A stretch of 64,000 nucleotides of DNA from Conexibacter woesei Iso977N. GTDB lineage: Bacteria; Actinomycetota; Thermoleophilia; Solirubrobacterales; Solirubrobacteraceae. The position numbers and the translations under genes are program-made. Where the stretch lies: assembly GCF_000424625.1 (NCBI RefSeq), contig NZ_AUKG01000002.1:1488001-1552000 (forward strand), written 5' to 3'. A model generated the notes under the pieces. That model was not told the DNA's origin and made no database searches. It was given only the letters and a program-made list of their open reading frames with translations. This document shows, one piece after another, positions 44,516 through 51,889 of the stretch (position 1 is the stretch's first letter; every line of letters begins with the position of its first letter).

Positions 44516-45688
44516 GTGCCCCGAGTTCCCGTTCCGCGCGACCGCGAGGACGACTACACCCGTGACGCCGCGACGAGGCGGCGTGAGTTCCTGACGGAGC
44601 GTTCCGGCGCGGCGCTGGAGCATGTCGGGAACTACTCGTTCGACCCCGGCGTGTTGCCCGGCAACATCGAGCACTTCACGGGTGTCGCGCAGGTCCCGAT
44701 CGGCGTCGCGGGGCCGCTGCTGGTCAACGGCGAGCATGCGCAGGGTGAGTTCTACGTGCCGTTGGCGACGGCCGAGGGGACGCTGGTCGCGTCCTACAAC
44801 CGCGGCATGAAGCTGCTGCACGAGGCCGGCGGGGTCACGACGACGATCGTCGAGGACCACATGCAGCGCGCGCCGTCGTTCATCTTCCCGAGCGCTCGCG
44901 AGGCGCGAGCGTTCGGTCAGTGGCTGGTGGAGCGCTTCGAGGACATCGCCGCGGTGGCGGAGGGTACGACGAGCACGGGCAAGTTGAAGGACATCGAGCA
45001 GTACTCGGCGTCGCGCATCATCTACACGCGCTTCAACTACACGACGGGCGACGCAGCGGGTCAGAACCTGACCGGCAAGGCGACGCAGGCGGCGTGCAAC
45101 TGGATCGCGGCCGAGTACCCCGGGATCGAGCAGTACTTCCTGGAGTCGAACTTCGCCACCGACAAGAAGACCTCGCAGGTCAACATGCTGCACACGCGCG
45201 GCAAGCGCGTGGTGGCCGAGGCGACGATCCCGGACGCGCTGCTCAAGAGCGTCATGAACTCGTCGTCGGAGCTGATGTTCCGCGCGCGCCAGGTCAGCAA
45301 CCTCGGCGGCTTCATGTCGGGCGTCAACAACAACGGCGCGCACTCGGCCAACGGCATCACGGCGATCTTCATCGCCACCGGCCAGGACGTCGCCAACGTC
45401 GCGGAGTCCAGCGCCGCGTTCGTGCACGCGGAGCTGCGCCCGAACGGCGACTACTACTACTCGATCACGATCCCGTCGCTGATCGTGGCGAGCTACGGCG
45501 GCGGCACCGGCCTGGCGACGCAGCGCGAGTGCCTGGAGCTGCTGGGCTGCTACGGCGACGGCAAGGTCCGCAAGCTCGCCGAGATCATCGCGGCGACCGT
45601 GCTGTGCGGCGAGCTGTCGCTGGGCTCGGCGATCGTCGCCGAGGAGTGGGTCAAGGCGCACGACGCCTACGGGCGCAACCGCCCGTAG
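44516..45688 (+). CDS. Hydroxymethylglutaryl-CoA reductase-like protein
   Basis: A 390-residue soluble HMG-CoA-reductase-family protein. Family blocks: VPIGVAGPLLVNGEH, catalytic Glu in LATAEGTLVASYNRGMK, Lys in NFATDKKTSQVNML, Asp in FIATGQDVANVAESS, and a C-terminal His in WVKAHDAYGRN. The nucleotide-binding block reads TTGDAAGQN rather than the class I DAMGMN, and ASYGGGTGLATQ replaces VGTVGGGT. The four catalytic residues look present. Thermoleophilia normally use the MEP route, so a specialised pathway is possible. The GTG start follows GGAGGAG by 8 nt. The last codons form a 16-bp hairpin. Confidence 0.82.
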   Translation: MPRVPVPRDREDDYTRDAATRRREFLTERSGAALEHVGNYSFDPGVLPGNIEHFTGVAQVPIGVAGPLLVNGEHAQGEFYVPLATAEGTLVASYNRGMKLLHEAGGVTTTIVEDHMQRAPSFIFPSAREARAFGQWLVERFEDIAAVAEGTTSTGKLKDIEQYSASRIIYTRFNYTTGDAAGQNLTGKATQAACNWIAAEYPGIEQYFLESNFATDKKTSQVNMLHTRGKRVVAEATIPDALLKSVMNSSSELMFRARQVSNLGGFMSGVNNNGAHSANGITAIFIATGQDVANVAESSAAFVHAELRPNGDYYYSITIPSLIVASYGGGTGLATQRECLELLGCYGDGKVRKLAEIIAATVLCGELSLGSAIVAEEWVKAHDAYGRNRP

Positions 45689-45695
45689 GCGTCGT
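45660..45695. terminator. 16-bp perfect hairpin overlapping the HMGR-like stop codon
   Basis: ACGACGCCTACGGGCG (45660-45675) and CGCCCGTAGGCGTCGT (45680-45695) pair perfectly around the loop CAAC. The hairpin encodes the C-terminal residues HDAYGRNRP and the stop of the HMGR-like gene and ends 1 bp before the stop of the convergent nitroreductase gene. It could terminate transcription from both sides despite lacking a U-tract. Confidence 0.7.
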
Positions 45696-45696
45696 C

Positions 45697-46194
45697 CTAG
45701 GGGCGCGCGCTGAGCACGACGAGCGGGATCGTCCGCTCGGTGCGCGCCTGGTAGTCGCCGTAGGCGGGGTAGAGGTCCAGCAGCGCGGGCCAGAGCCGCT
45801 CGCGCTCCTGCGCCGTCGCCTCGCGCGCGGTGACCGTGCGCCGCTCGCGCCCGACCTCGACGGTCGTCTCCGGATGCGCGCGGAGGTTGTGCAGCCAGGC
45901 CGGGTTCTTGGGCGCGCCGCCGTAGGAGGCGACGATCACGAGGTCGTCGCCGTCGTCGAGGTAGAGCAGCGGCGCGACGCGCTCCTGGCCGCTCCTGGCG
46001 CCCTTGTGATGCAACAACAGGACCGGGGCGCGGTCCATCGAGCCGCCGATCCGGCCGCCGCTCTTGCGGTACATGAAGGTGTTGAGGTCCGCGAGCACGG
46101 TCCACGCCCTGAACAGCGGCGTGCCCGGCGCCGGCGGCTTGGCCAGCGAGGTGAGGCGGCCCAGCGGGCCCTTCGATCGCGCCATGTCGGACAT
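45697..46194 (-). CDS. F420/deazaflavin-dependent nitroreductase family protein
   Basis: A 165-residue split-beta-barrel protein of the DDN/FDOR type. Recognisable parts are LADLNTFMYRKSGGRIGG, PVLLLHHKGARSGQERVAPL and SYGGAPKNPAWLHNLRAHPE, the last typical of nitroreductase deazaflavin-dependent enzymes. These use coenzyme F420 to reduce diverse compounds. ATG 46194 was chosen over GTG 46209 for the AAGG element 4 nt upstream. It converges on the HMGR-like gene with a shared terminator. Confidence 0.85.
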   Translation of the reverse strand: MSDMARSKGPLGRLTSLAKPPAPGTPLFRAWTVLADLNTFMYRKSGGRIGGSMDRAPVLLLHHKGARSGQERVAPLLYLDDGDDLVIVASYGGAPKNPAWLHNLRAHPETTVEVGRERRTVTAREATAQERERLWPALLDLYPAYGDYQARTERTIPLVVLSARP

Positions 46195-46235
46195 CCTGCC
46201 TTCAAACACCCGTCCATGCGCCGATCACCGTGTGC

Positions 46236-46337
46236 ATGCGTCATATCTGCAACCGCTGCTTGCGCCTGTGGCTTCCCCGCCACGACGAGCAGCGCTCCAC
46301 GTGCCGCCATTGCGGCGGCGCGCTTCGACCGCACTGA
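46236..46337 (+). CDS. Candidate 33-residue zinc-ribbon micro-protein
   Basis: A short frame from ATG 46236 (or GTG 46230) encodes two CxxC knuckles, ICNRC and TCRHCGGAL, separated by 14 residues, which is a minimal zinc ribbon. It is basic (LRLWLPRHDEQR). The stop TGA at 46335-46337 sits in the loop of a 6-bp hairpin (46329-46347). No convincing ribosome-binding site is visible, so a leaderless transcript or chance ORF are both possible. Divergent from the nitroreductase gene by 41 bp. Confidence 0.4.
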   Translation: MRHICNRCLRLWLPRHDEQRSTCRHCGGALRPH

Positions 46338-46347
46338 CTTCGTGCGG
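46329..46347 (+). terminator. Hairpin with the zinc-ribbon ORF stop codon in its loop
   Basis: CCGCAC (46329-46334) and GTGCGG (46342-46347) form a perfect 6-bp stem. The 7-nt loop TGACTTC begins with the TGA stop of the small ORF. Confidence 0.35.
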
Positions 46348-46372
46348 CGCTCGATCTCGCTGAGCCTCTGAC

Positions 46373-47290
46373 CTAGGCGGGGTCGCCCGCGCCGGCCAGC
46401 GCCGCCTGAAGGGCGGCGCGGCCGCGCTCCACGCCGGCCGGCGTCGCGTTGAGATGCGGCAGCCGGACGTCCGGCGTCGGGATCCGGCCCTGCTCGTGCA
46501 GCAGGGCCTTCATCACGGCCGGGCTCGGCTCGGCGAACAGCGCCTGGACCAGCGGCAGCAGCGCCTCGGCGTGCGGCCGCCCAGCCGCGACGTCGCCGTC
46601 GGCGCCCGCGGCGAGCATCGCCGCGAAGCGCTCGGTCGCCAGGTGGCCGGACGCGGCGATCGCGCCGGTGCCGCCCATCAACATCGTGGGGAACAGGAAC
46701 GCGTCGTCGCCGCCCAGGACCGAGAAGCCGTCCGGCGCGGCGGCGAGCAGCTCGAGCGTGTCGGCGTCGAGCGCGCCGACGGCCTGCTTGAGGCCCGCCA
46801 CGTTCGGGATCGCCGCCAGCTCCAGCAGCGCGGGGGCGCCGAGGCCACGGCCGGTCCGGTAGGGCACGTTGTAGGCGAGGACCGGGACCGGCGACGCGGC
46901 GGCGACCGCGCGGAAGTGCTCGACGATCCCGGCCTCGGACGGGCGCACGTAGTACGGCGTCATCGCCAGCGAGGCGGAGACGCCGGGGATGCCGGCGAGC
47001 GCCTGGTGGTTGGCGATCGTCGTGCGCGTGTCGTTGGTCCCGGCCCCGACGACGAGGTCGGCGCCGTGCTCGGCGGTCACGCGCCCGACGGCCGCGACGA
47101 CCGCCGCCTGCTCGGCGGCGTCCAGCGACGTCGGCTCGCCGGTCGTCCCGAGCGCGACGATCCCGGACGCGCCCGCTTCCAGCAGCTCGGCGCACAGCCG
47201 CTCCAGCGCCCTGATGTCGACCGCGCCGTCGGACCCGAACGGGGTCACGACGGGGACGAGCAGGCCGGCGGGTCGGTAGTCGGAGGGCAT
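46373..47290 (-). CDS. dapA: 4-hydroxy-tetrahydrodipicolinate synthase (DapA family)
   Basis: A 305-residue class I aldolase. N-terminal LLVPVVTPFGSDGAVDI, the GTTGEPTSL loop, the Tyr of the triad in LAYNVPYRTG and the Schiff-base Lys in NVAGLKQAVG are all present. It condenses pyruvate with aspartate semialdehyde in lysine and peptidoglycan precursor synthesis; other pyruvate aldolases share these motifs, so paralogue function is possible. ATG 47290. A sigma-factor gene ends 26 bp upstream on the same strand, so partial co-transcription may occur. Confidence 0.85.
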   Translation of the reverse strand: MPSDYRPAGLLVPVVTPFGSDGAVDIRALERLCAELLEAGASGIVALGTTGEPTSLDAAEQAAVVAAVGRVTAEHGADLVVGAGTNDTRTTIANHQALAGIPGVSASLAMTPYYVRPSEAGIVEHFRAVAAASPVPVLAYNVPYRTGRGLGAPALLELAAIPNVAGLKQAVGALDADTLELLAAAPDGFSVLGGDDAFLFPTMLMGGTGAIAASGHLATERFAAMLAAGADGDVAAGRPHAEALLPLVQALFAEPSPAVMKALLHEQGRIPTPDVRLPHLNATPAGVERGRAALQAALAGAGDPA

Positions 47291-47316
47291 GGGGCGATCC
47301 TACGACGCCCCGGCGG

Positions 47317-47892
47317 TCAGAGCAGCTCGCGCAACTCGCGGACCTCGGGCGCCAGCCGCGAGGCGAGCGTCCGGATCGCGCGCGAGACGCGGGCGCGGAC
47401 CGCGCGCTCGTCGATCCCGAGGCGAGCGGCCATCTGCGCGTAGCTGAGCTCGTCGAGGACGCGCAGGCGCAGCGCCTGCTGCTGCTCGGGCGACAGCGCC
47501 TGCAGCTGCGTGACGATCCTGCGGCGCAGCTCGCTGCGGCCGTCGCGGTCCTCGAAGCGCCGCAGCTCGTCCGGCCCGGCGGGCGGCGGCTCGATGCCCA
47601 GGCGTGCCATGGCGCGCGCCTCGGCGCGGTGGCGGCGGACGAAGTGGCTGACCTGGTGGCGCGCGATCGCGTAGAGCCAGCCGACCGCGGCTTCGCGCGA
47701 GGCGCCCCGGAACTGGTGGCGCTTCATGTAGGCCTGGGCGAACGTCTCGGCGGTCAGGTCGGCGGCGACGCCCGCGTCGAGCGTCCTGCGCGCGATGAAC
47801 ACCGCGACGCCGGGCGCGTGCGAGCGCCACAGCTCGTCCAACGACTCGCTCGTGATCGTGAAGACCCGGGCTTCGGCTTCAACCAGCAGCAC
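47317..47892 (-). CDS. ECF-type RNA polymerase sigma factor
   Basis: A 191-residue sigma-70-family protein. Region 2: LTAETFAQAYMKRHQFRG and AAVGWLYAIARHQVSHFVRR. Region 4: LQALSPEQQQALRLRVLDEL with YAQMAARLGIDERAVRARVS. There is no sigma 1.1 or 3 region. The GTG start at 47892 is backed by GGAGGAGGAGG about 9 nt upstream. No anti-sigma gene is adjacent, so it may respond to other control. Located between a TetR gene (78 bp upstream) and dapA. Confidence 0.85.
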   Translation of the reverse strand: MLLVEAEARVFTITSESLDELWRSHAPGVAVFIARRTLDAGVAADLTAETFAQAYMKRHQFRGASREAAVGWLYAIARHQVSHFVRRHRAEARAMARLGIEPPPAGPDELRRFEDRDGRSELRRRIVTQLQALSPEQQQALRLRVLDELSYAQMAARLGIDERAVRARVSRAIRTLASRLAPEVRELRELL

Positions 47893-47948
47893 AGCGACGA
47901 CCTCCTCCTCCGGAGGCGCAGTCTGCCATGGAACGGGCTTCAGGGGAA

Positions 47949-47971
47949 GCCTGCGTTTCTAGAACGCGGGC
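47949..47971 (-). terminator. Hairpin after the TetR gene at 47971
   Basis: GCCTGCGTT (47949-47957) and AACGCGGGC (47963-47971) pair over 9 positions with one mismatch on the minus strand and a 5-nt loop. It directly follows the TetR stop and precedes the sigma-factor gene, separating the two units. Confidence 0.4.
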
Positions 47972-48708
47972 TACTCGGCGGCCGGCTTGGTGCTGGCCTT
48001 GGGCCTGCTGCGGCGGCGCTCGTTCTTGAGCAGCGAGCCCGCGGTCTCCTGGCCCACGTAGGGCAGCAGGACCGAGAACAGCAGGTCGGGCAGCAGCGCC
48101 GGCAGCTCCTCGCCGCGCCCACCCAGGACGCGCGAGTAGACGACCTCGTAGATCCCGCCGACGAGCGTCTCGGCGGTCAGCGCCGGCGGCAGCTTGCCCT
48201 TCGGCAGCTCGTCGGCGGCGGCCTTCTCGATCATCGTCGCGAAGGCGGCCATCGTCTGGTTGCGGCGCTCGATCGCGGCCGGGCCGGCGGCCATGACCTC
48301 GACGATGCACATGTCGGCGAACGCCGGCTCCTCGGCGATGAACGTCAGGAACGCGTTGAGCGACTCGCGGATCTTGGCGACCAGGCCCTCGGCGCTGTCG
48401 AAGGCGGCGTAGACGGTCTCCAGCAGCTGCTTGGAGGCCTCGTCGTACGCGGCGAGGTAGACGTCCTCCTTGCCGCGGAAGTTGTCGTAGAACGTCCGGC
48501 GCGAGACACCGGAGGTGACGACGATGTCCTCGACGCTCATCGAGACGTAGCCGGCGGTGTGGCAGACGTCGGCGACCGCGGCCAGGATCCGCTGGCGCTG
48601 GTTGGCGACGACGAACTGCCTCGACAGGCCGTGGCGGCCGGCCGGAAGCTGGTACGGCTCGCGCTGACGCTTCTTCCGTGGCTGATCAGGCAAGGCGGAC
48701 GGAAACAT
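47971..48708 (-). CDS. TetR family regulator (GRH-motif subgroup)
   Basis: A 245-residue regulator. The N-terminal lead-in YQLPAGRHGLSRQFVVANQR precedes the HTH (GYVSMSVEDIVVTSGVSRRT, FYDNFRGKEDVYLAAYDEA). The ligand domain ends in a basic tail KNERRRSRPK. The start ATGTTTC at 48708 is preceded by TGAGACATGT and no ribosome-binding site. A close relative lies directly upstream (27-bp gap, same strand), so the pair are likely tandem duplicates. Confidence 0.86.
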   Translation of the reverse strand: MFPSALPDQPRKKRQREPYQLPAGRHGLSRQFVVANQRQRILAAVADVCHTAGYVSMSVEDIVVTSGVSRRTFYDNFRGKEDVYLAAYDEASKQLLETVYAAFDSAEGLVAKIRESLNAFLTFIAEEPAFADMCIVEVMAAGPAAIERRNQTMAAFATMIEKAAADELPKGKLPPALTAETLVGGIYEVVYSRVLGGRGEELPALLPDLLFSVLLPYVGQETAGSLLKNERRRSRPKASTKPAAE

Positions 48709-48735
48709 ACATGTCTCATCGGCCGCCTTGCAGGC

Positions 48736-49452
48736 TCATGGCGTGGGGACGGCGCGGGCGGCCGCCGAGCGCGTCACGCGCTGGTACTCGGCCGCCGCGA
48801 CTTCCGGTCCGACGAAGGGCAGGAGCGCGCTGTGCAGGAGCGACGGGAGCAGCGTGGGCAGCTCGTCCGTGCGCTGGGACGTCACGCGCGAGTAGATGAC
48901 CTCGTAGATGCCGCCGACGATCGCCTCGACGGCGACGGGCGGGGCGGTGGAGGTCGCGAGCGTGTCGTCCGGCGGAGGCTGGAGGAGCGCCTGGAACGCC
49001 TCCATCGCCGCCGAGCGCCGAGCCAGAGCGCGCGGGCCCGCGGCCAGCGCCTCGACGACGCAGACCTGGGCGAGCACCGGCTCGGCGGCCAAGAGGTTGA
49101 GGAACGCGGCGAGGCCGCGGCGGACCCGGGAGGTCCACGTCTCGCCGGTCGCGAAGGCCGAGGTGACGCCGCTGAGCAGCTGGTCGAGGACCAGCTCGTA
49201 GGCGGCGAGGAACGCCTCCTCCTTGTTGGCGAAGTGGTCGTAGAACGTGCGCCGGGACACGCCGGCGACCGCGATCACGTCCTCGATGCGCATCGCGGCG
49301 TAGCCTGAGCGGCTGGCCGCCTGGAGCACCGCGTCGAGGATCCGCTCGCGCTGGTTGGAGACCACGAACGCCCGCGGGAGCCCGTGCCGGCCCGCCGGAA
49401 GCTGGTGCGGCGCACGGTTGTGGGAGTTTCTCTGCTCCACGACTCGAAACAT
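48736..49452 (-). CDS. TetR family regulator (GRH-motif subgroup)
   Basis: A 238-residue regulator. The lead-in HQLPAGRHGLPRAFVVSNQR precedes the HTH (GYAAMRIEDVIAVAGVSRRT, FYDHFANKEEAFLAAYELV) and a 150-residue ligand domain (VEAIVGGIYEVIYSRVTSQR close to VGGIYEVVYSRVLGGRG of its neighbour). The ATG at 49452 was chosen because the next gene-like sequence matches its neighbour's start ATGTTTC; a much longer frame to 49617 has no support. TGAGACA lies 7 bp upstream of the start. Confidence 0.85.
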   Translation of the reverse strand: MFRVVEQRNSHNRAPHQLPAGRHGLPRAFVVSNQRERILDAVLQAASRSGYAAMRIEDVIAVAGVSRRTFYDHFANKEEAFLAAYELVLDQLLSGVTSAFATGETWTSRVRRGLAAFLNLLAAEPVLAQVCVVEALAAGPRALARRSAAMEAFQALLQPPPDDTLATSTAPPVAVEAIVGGIYEVIYSRVTSQRTDELPTLLPSLLHSALLPFVGPEVAAAEYQRVTRSAAARAVPTP

Positions 49453-49636
49453 ACCGCTGTGTCTCACCGTGTGCCAGTGCTCCGCCGATCGCATTGCACC
49501 TGGTCGGGGGGTCGTCCGGTCGCTGACCGACCGCTCAAGCCGCGTCACACCATTGCCGCTCGCGGCTCTTAGAGGGAGTGTGGGTCGATCCGGCGGGAAA
49601 GCGTGACCGCCGGCCAAAGGAACAACGGGGGGTCAG

Positions 49637-50266
49637 ATGAGGATGCTGAGCGAGGTCCTTTCCGGCGCGCGTGCGTGCCCGCCGGACTGCGCGACGTGCG
49701 AGCGGCTGCGTGCAGCCGCCGCGCCTGCGGTGCTGATGACGGGCGGGGCTGAGGTCTCGCTCGCCGACCTGGCGGCGGCGGCGGGGATCCCTGCCGCGGC
49801 GGCCGACGGGCACTGCTCGGAGGGTGCGGCGACGGTCGTCGCCGACGCCTACCGGCGCGCGGCAGGGGAGCTCTATGGGGAGTACGCCGCGTCGTTCCGC
49901 CTGGCGGACACGTGGTCGGAGAAGCTGGGCGCCGCTCTGGAGCGGCTCCTGCGCCGGCTGGCAGAGGAGCCGGCGATCGCGCATCTGTGCTTCGTCGCGC
50001 CGGCGCTTGCCGGCGACGAGCAGCTGCGTGAGATCCGCGAGGCGTTCCGCGCCCGCTACGTGCGCCTGCTCTCAACCGAGCAGGACCGCCATGCCGACGA
50101 CGTCGAGCTGCTGCCCGAGCTGCAGCTCGAGATGATGGTGTCGGTCGTCTTCCGCACGATCGGCGAGCTGGTCGCCGACGGGCGCGCGCCGGAGCTCCCG
50201 GCGTTGTTGGAGGACATCGCGGGCGCCGCGCAGGTGTTCGAGCCGCGGGTGGCCGTCACGGCGTGA
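49637..50266 (+). CDS. TetR-like protein with degenerate HTH and Cys cluster
   Basis: A 209-residue protein. The second half looks like a TetR ligand domain (FRTIGELVADGRAPELPALL). The N-terminal half has ARACPPDCATCERLRAA, a C-x3-C-x2-C cluster, then EVSLADLAAAAGIPAAAADG, where the first helices of a TetR HTH are recognisable but the recognition segment (normally like SRRTFYDHFANKEE) reads PAAAADGHCSEGAATV. DNA binding may be lost or altered, and the four Cys plus His could bind metal or sense redox. ATG 49637 lies in a TetR cluster. Its TGA stop lies in the loop of CGGCG-TGAT-CGCCG. Confidence 0.6.
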   Translation: MRMLSEVLSGARACPPDCATCERLRAAAAPAVLMTGGAEVSLADLAAAAGIPAAAADGHCSEGAATVVADAYRRAAGELYGEYAASFRLADTWSEKLGAALERLLRRLAEEPAIAHLCFVAPALAGDEQLREIREAFRARYVRLLSTEQDRHADDVELLPELQLEMMVSVVFRTIGELVADGRAPELPALLEDIAGAAQVFEPRVAVTA

Positions 50267-50313
50267 TCGCCGATTCGTCGCTGGTGCCGCGGCGGGCCTC
50301 CGTGCCCGCCGCG
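50259..50313. terminator. Two GC hairpins between convergent TetR genes
   Basis: CGGCG-TGAT-CGCCG (50259-50272) holds the TGA of the gene at 49637 in its loop. CGCGGCGGGC (50288-50297) and GCCCGCCGCG (50304-50313) form a perfect 10-bp stem with a 6-nt loop in the 67-bp gap before the convergent TetR stop at 50334. A bidirectional terminator is likely. Confidence 0.55.
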
Positions 50314-50333
50314 CCGCCGGGGCGCCCGCGCGG

Positions 50334-50975
50334 CTACGACGCTGCGGGGACGAGCCGCTCGGCGGCCAACAGGGTGCAGATCGCCGGCGCCAGGCGCGGG
50401 AGCGTCGACGCGCGCCCGTCGATCAGGCGGCGCTGGACGATCCGGTGCACCGCGCCGAGCACGGCGTGGGCGACGTCGTCGTTGCGCAGCGCGCCGGGCG
50501 CGCGCCGCTGCGACGGGTCCTGGTACCGGACGACCTCGGTCGCCAGCAGCGTCATCGTCCTCTCGTGGCGCGCGAGCCCGGTCGGGCCGGCGGCGAGGAT
50601 GTCGACGCAGAGGATGCGCGCGTGCGCGGGCCACGCGGCGAAGTAGCGCAGCAGCGCGCCGAGCGCGGGCTCGAGCGCGGGGCCGGCCTCGACCACGATC
50701 CGCAGCGTGTCGTCGCGGATCGCGTCGTAGGTGGCGAGCAGGCACTCCTCGCGGTTGGCGAAGTGCTCGTAGAACGTGCGCCGCGAGGCCTTCGCGGCGA
50801 CGATGACGTCGTCGACCGTGACGTCGAGGAACCCGTTGACCGCGGCGCACTGCGCCATCGCGGCGAGGATCCGGCTGCGGGCGACCGCGGGCCACGCGCT
50901 GGGGACCGCCGCGGCGCCATGGCGCAGGACGACGGGACGGGTGAGCGCGGCGAGCGCTGGGGCGGCGGCGGGCAA
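50334..50975 (-). CDS. TetR family regulator
   Basis: A 213-residue regulator with HTH AAVNGFLDVTVDDVIVAAKA followed by SRRTFYEHFANREECLLATY, similar to the GRH-subgroup neighbours but without the GRH lead-in. The ligand domain has ILCVDILAAGPTGLARHERT and LGAVHRIVQRRLIDGRAS. A TTG start at 50975 is supported by GGAAGG 6-7 nt upstream and the absence of a better ATG or GTG. It is the TetR gene nearest the mce cluster (about 0.9 kb away) and a candidate regulator of it. Confidence 0.82.
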   Translation of the reverse strand: MPAAAPALAALTRPVVLRHGAAAVPSAWPAVARSRILAAMAQCAAVNGFLDVTVDDVIVAAKASRRTFYEHFANREECLLATYDAIRDDTLRIVVEAGPALEPALGALLRYFAAWPAHARILCVDILAAGPTGLARHERTMTLLATEVVRYQDPSQRRAPGALRNDDVAHAVLGAVHRIVQRRLIDGRASTLPRLAPAICTLLAAERLVPAAS

Positions 50976-51009
50976 CGGCGACCTTCCATGATCGGTGGGT
51001 GGTGCGGCT

Positions 51010-51047
51010 GCGCTCCGGGACCCCGAGCGAACGGGATCCCGGAACGC
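51010..51047 (-). terminator. GC-rich hairpin downstream of the secreted protein gene at 51081
   Basis: The core TCCGGGA (51014-51020) and TCCCGGA (51037-51043) extends inward by CCCG/CGGG and outward by GCG/CGC with two mismatches, giving a stem of about 14 bp with a 6-nt loop. It begins 34 nt after the minus-strand stop at 51081. Confidence 0.5.
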
Positions 51048-51080
51048 GATGCCTCTACCGGCGGCCTGACGCCGGGGGTG

Positions 51081-51809
51081 CTACTTGCAGGGCGTCGAGC
51101 CGTTGTAGCTGACGCTGCCGCCGGTGCTCAGGGTGGCGGTGGCGCTGTAGGCCCACCTCCTGTTCGACGGGCAGGAGGTCGTGGCGACGTAGTCCTTGGC
51201 CCAGCTCTTGCCGCCGAGCGTGACCCTCAGCGTGTCCAGCGTGATCGGGACGCCCGCGACGATCTGCAGCGAGTTCGGCACGGTGAAGTGGACCTTGTAG
51301 GACCACTTGCCCGACGTGTCCTTCTTGATCGTGGCCGGGACAGCCGCCGCGACGCGCGCGGGGTTCTGCAGGACGGTCCAGAAGTAGATCCTGTCCTTGC
51401 CGCCGTTGACCACGGTGATCTTCGGAGTGGTGGGGACGGTGTCCGCCCTCGCGACGCCGGTGCCGGAGCCCATGATCGACTTCGGCGGGCACTTGCTCGG
51501 GCCACCACGACCGAGCGTCGCAGCCGAGCAGCTCGGGAACTTGCCGCCGTTGTAGAGGCCGCCCTTCGGGATGTTGACGTCGCCCGCCGTGATGATCGGG
51601 TGCTCGACGTCGCCGGTGGTGACCCACTTGGCGTTGAACGTGAGCTTGACGCCCTTCGGCCTGGCCTTGGTCCCGGCCTTGTTCGGCGACACGGTCGCCG
51701 TCGCGCTGAAGGTCGTCGGCGACGACGACTGCGCGATGGTCGGGGCGACCTCGACCGCTGCCAGCGCGAGTGCGCCCAGCGCCGCGGTCGGGATCAGGTA
51801 CTTGCGCAT
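51081..51809 (-). CDS. Secreted hypothetical protein
   Basis: A 242-residue exported protein of unknown function. Signal peptide: YLIPTAALGALALAAVEVAP. The mature part is beta-rich, with motifs ATATVSPNKAGTKARPKGVK, KCPPKSIMGSGTGVARAD and SLQIVAGVPITLDTLRVTLG and four Cys. The ATG at 51809 follows GAGGAGAG by 5 nt. It is divergent from the mce cluster across 80 bp containing GCCTG-caaa-CAGGC. Most arginines are AGG (for example both in NRRW). Confidence 0.7.
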   Translation of the reverse strand: MRKYLIPTAALGALALAAVEVAPTIAQSSSPTTFSATATVSPNKAGTKARPKGVKLTFNAKWVTTGDVEHPIITAGDVNIPKGGLYNGGKFPSCSAATLGRGGPSKCPPKSIMGSGTGVARADTVPTTPKITVVNGGKDRIYFWTVLQNPARVAAAVPATIKKDTSGKWSYKVHFTVPNSLQIVAGVPITLDTLRVTLGGKSWAKDYVATTSCPSNRRWAYSATATLSTGGSVSYNGSTPCK

Positions 51810-51864
51810 CGAGTCTCTCCTCGTTGGTTCTGCGACGCCGGGGACCGTATCGTCTCCGGAGCCC

Positions 51865-51878
51865 GCCTGCAAACAGGC
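51865..51878. promoter_or_regulatory. Inverted repeat upstream of the mce cluster
   Basis: GCCTG (51865-51869) and CAGGC (51874-51878) flank CAAA in the 80-bp divergent gap. CCTGCAAAC from this element is repeated at 51966-51974, inside the first mce ORF, followed in both cases by GTGT. This could be a two-site operator. Confidence 0.4.
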
Positions 51879-51889
51879 GTGTCTGCAAT

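Noticed and set aside
49453-49617. N-terminal extension of the TetR gene at 48736
   Set aside because: The extra 55 residues lack family similarity, and the ATG at 49452 matches the start layout of the neighbouring TetR.
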